From assembly GCF_018919205.1 (NCBI RefSeq), contig NZ_JAHLQN010000001.1, positions 2,108,001-2,172,000 of the forward strand: a DNA stretch of 64,000 nucleotides, in the 5' to 3' direction. Below, piece after piece: positions 63,583 through 64,000 of this stretch; positions within the stretch are counted from its first letter, which is position 1, and each line of letters opens with the position of its first letter. The translations under genes and the position numbers were made by a program. Below the pieces are notes generated by a model. That model ran no database searches. It was not told the origin of the DNA and saw nothing but the letters and a program-made list of their open reading frames with translations. Origin of the DNA: Dysosmobacter acutus (GTDB lineage: Bacteria > Bacillota > Clostridia > Oscillospirales > Oscillospiraceae).

Positions 63583-64000
63583 AAGAAATCCTGATTACCT
63601 CTTCCCTGCTGATTCTTGCGCTGCTTACGCTGCGCCGGCTGTTCCGCCATAACATCAGCCGCCGGGTCCAATATGCCCTGTGGCTTGTGGTGGCGCTGCG
63701 GCTGCTGGTTCCGGTAAACCTGCCGGACATGGGCTTCAGCGCCCTCAGCGTCACCCAAGACGTCCAGGAGACGGTCTCCGCCCAATTGGACAGCCGGACG
63801 GTCTATGTCCTGCCCATGGACCGCGCTCCGGCGGAGGAGTACCCCTTCTCCCGGCAGGTGCAGCCCGGCCAGGTGGTGCCGGACGGCGCCTCCTTCGGCT
63901 ACCCCGTCCTCTCCCGGGACGGCCAGACCGTCACCCGCTACGCCGACCGCCTGAGCGCCTCGGAGGTGCTCTCTCTGGTTTGGAAGGCCGGAATCCTTGT
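63579..64000 (+). CDS. BlaR1/M56-family sensor metallopeptidase, partial
   Basis: The first about 140 codons are visible: membrane helices starting MKEILITSSLLILALLTLRRLF, then an extracytoplasmic loop, with ALWLVVALRLLVPVNLPDMG, the M56 N-terminal pattern. The zinc protease HExxH and any penicillin-binding sensor lie beyond the window end. It probably cleaves the BlaI-type repressor upon ligand sensing. The target operon cannot be seen. Confidence 0.88.
   Translation, partial: MKEILITSSLLILALLTLRRLFRHNISRRVQYALWLVVALRLLVPVNLPDMGFSALSVTQDVQETVSAQLDSRTVYVLPMDRAPAEEYPFSRQVQPGQVVPDGASFGYPVLSRDGQTVTRYADRLSASEVLSLVWKAGIL

Overview
The window reads as a chromosomal segment of an anaerobic, endospore-forming Clostridia bacterium, most like the Oscillospiraceae (Flavonifractor/Oscillibacter/Lawsonibacter type). 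Three things point there: GC-rich DNA with strong Shine-Dalgarno sites and sigma-A promoters; sporulation genes (sigG, ytfJ, ylmC); and Firmicutes hallmarks (IspH-ribosomal S1 fusion, alanyl T-box leader, butyryl-CoA:acetate CoA-transferase, CdaA/CdaR). The taxonomic placement is inference from gene content. Almost all genes are on the minus strand. No rRNA, tRNA, CRISPR array, phage or insertion sequence was seen.

Layout. 0-16.4 kb is housekeeping: cdaR (partial)-cdaA; a cysteine desulfurase with a DUF3343 protein; carD-ispD-ispF; the CoA-transferase; ispH/rpsA-plsC-cmk-flavoprotein followed by a frameshifted rpiR regulator; then rluB-dacF-ytfJ-DUF2953-scpB-scpA-M50 protease. 16.5-32.6 kb is an accessory signalling island: three large PAS hybrid histidine kinases, a diguanylate cyclase, a receiver-EAL phosphodiesterase, a 50-residue protein and a divergent regulator that looks like a duplicated GntR protein. 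33-47 kb returns to core functions: tsf, rpsB, ylmC, sigG, a patatin-like protein, glnS, rnmV-type TOPRIM protein, holA, comEC, HIT protein, DUF4250 and alaS with its T-box leader. 47-64 kb is mixed: a regulator with thirteen 5-residue repeats, a YeiH exporter, an FAD enzyme, a U32 peptidase-family protein, mltG, a cysteine-rich miniprotein, a thymidylate kinase-like gene, tagA, a DMT transporter, an alkyladenine glycosylase, a HAD phosphatase, a cell-wall-anchored beta-rich protein, pcrA, and a blaI-blaR1 pair cut by the window end.

The signalling island is the most interesting part. Its two minus-strand operons start from near-identical promoters (TTGCTA-N17-TATACT with shared flanking blocks). 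One operon makes the cyclase and the other the phosphodiesterase, so c-di-GMP synthesis and breakdown are probably co-regulated. Four PAS-like modules in three of the proteins share a C-x(9,10)-C-x2-C cysteine signature, which suggests a common metal- or redox-linked input. No HPt protein and no DNA-binding response regulator lies in the island, so the phosphorelay outputs must be elsewhere or be protein-protein.
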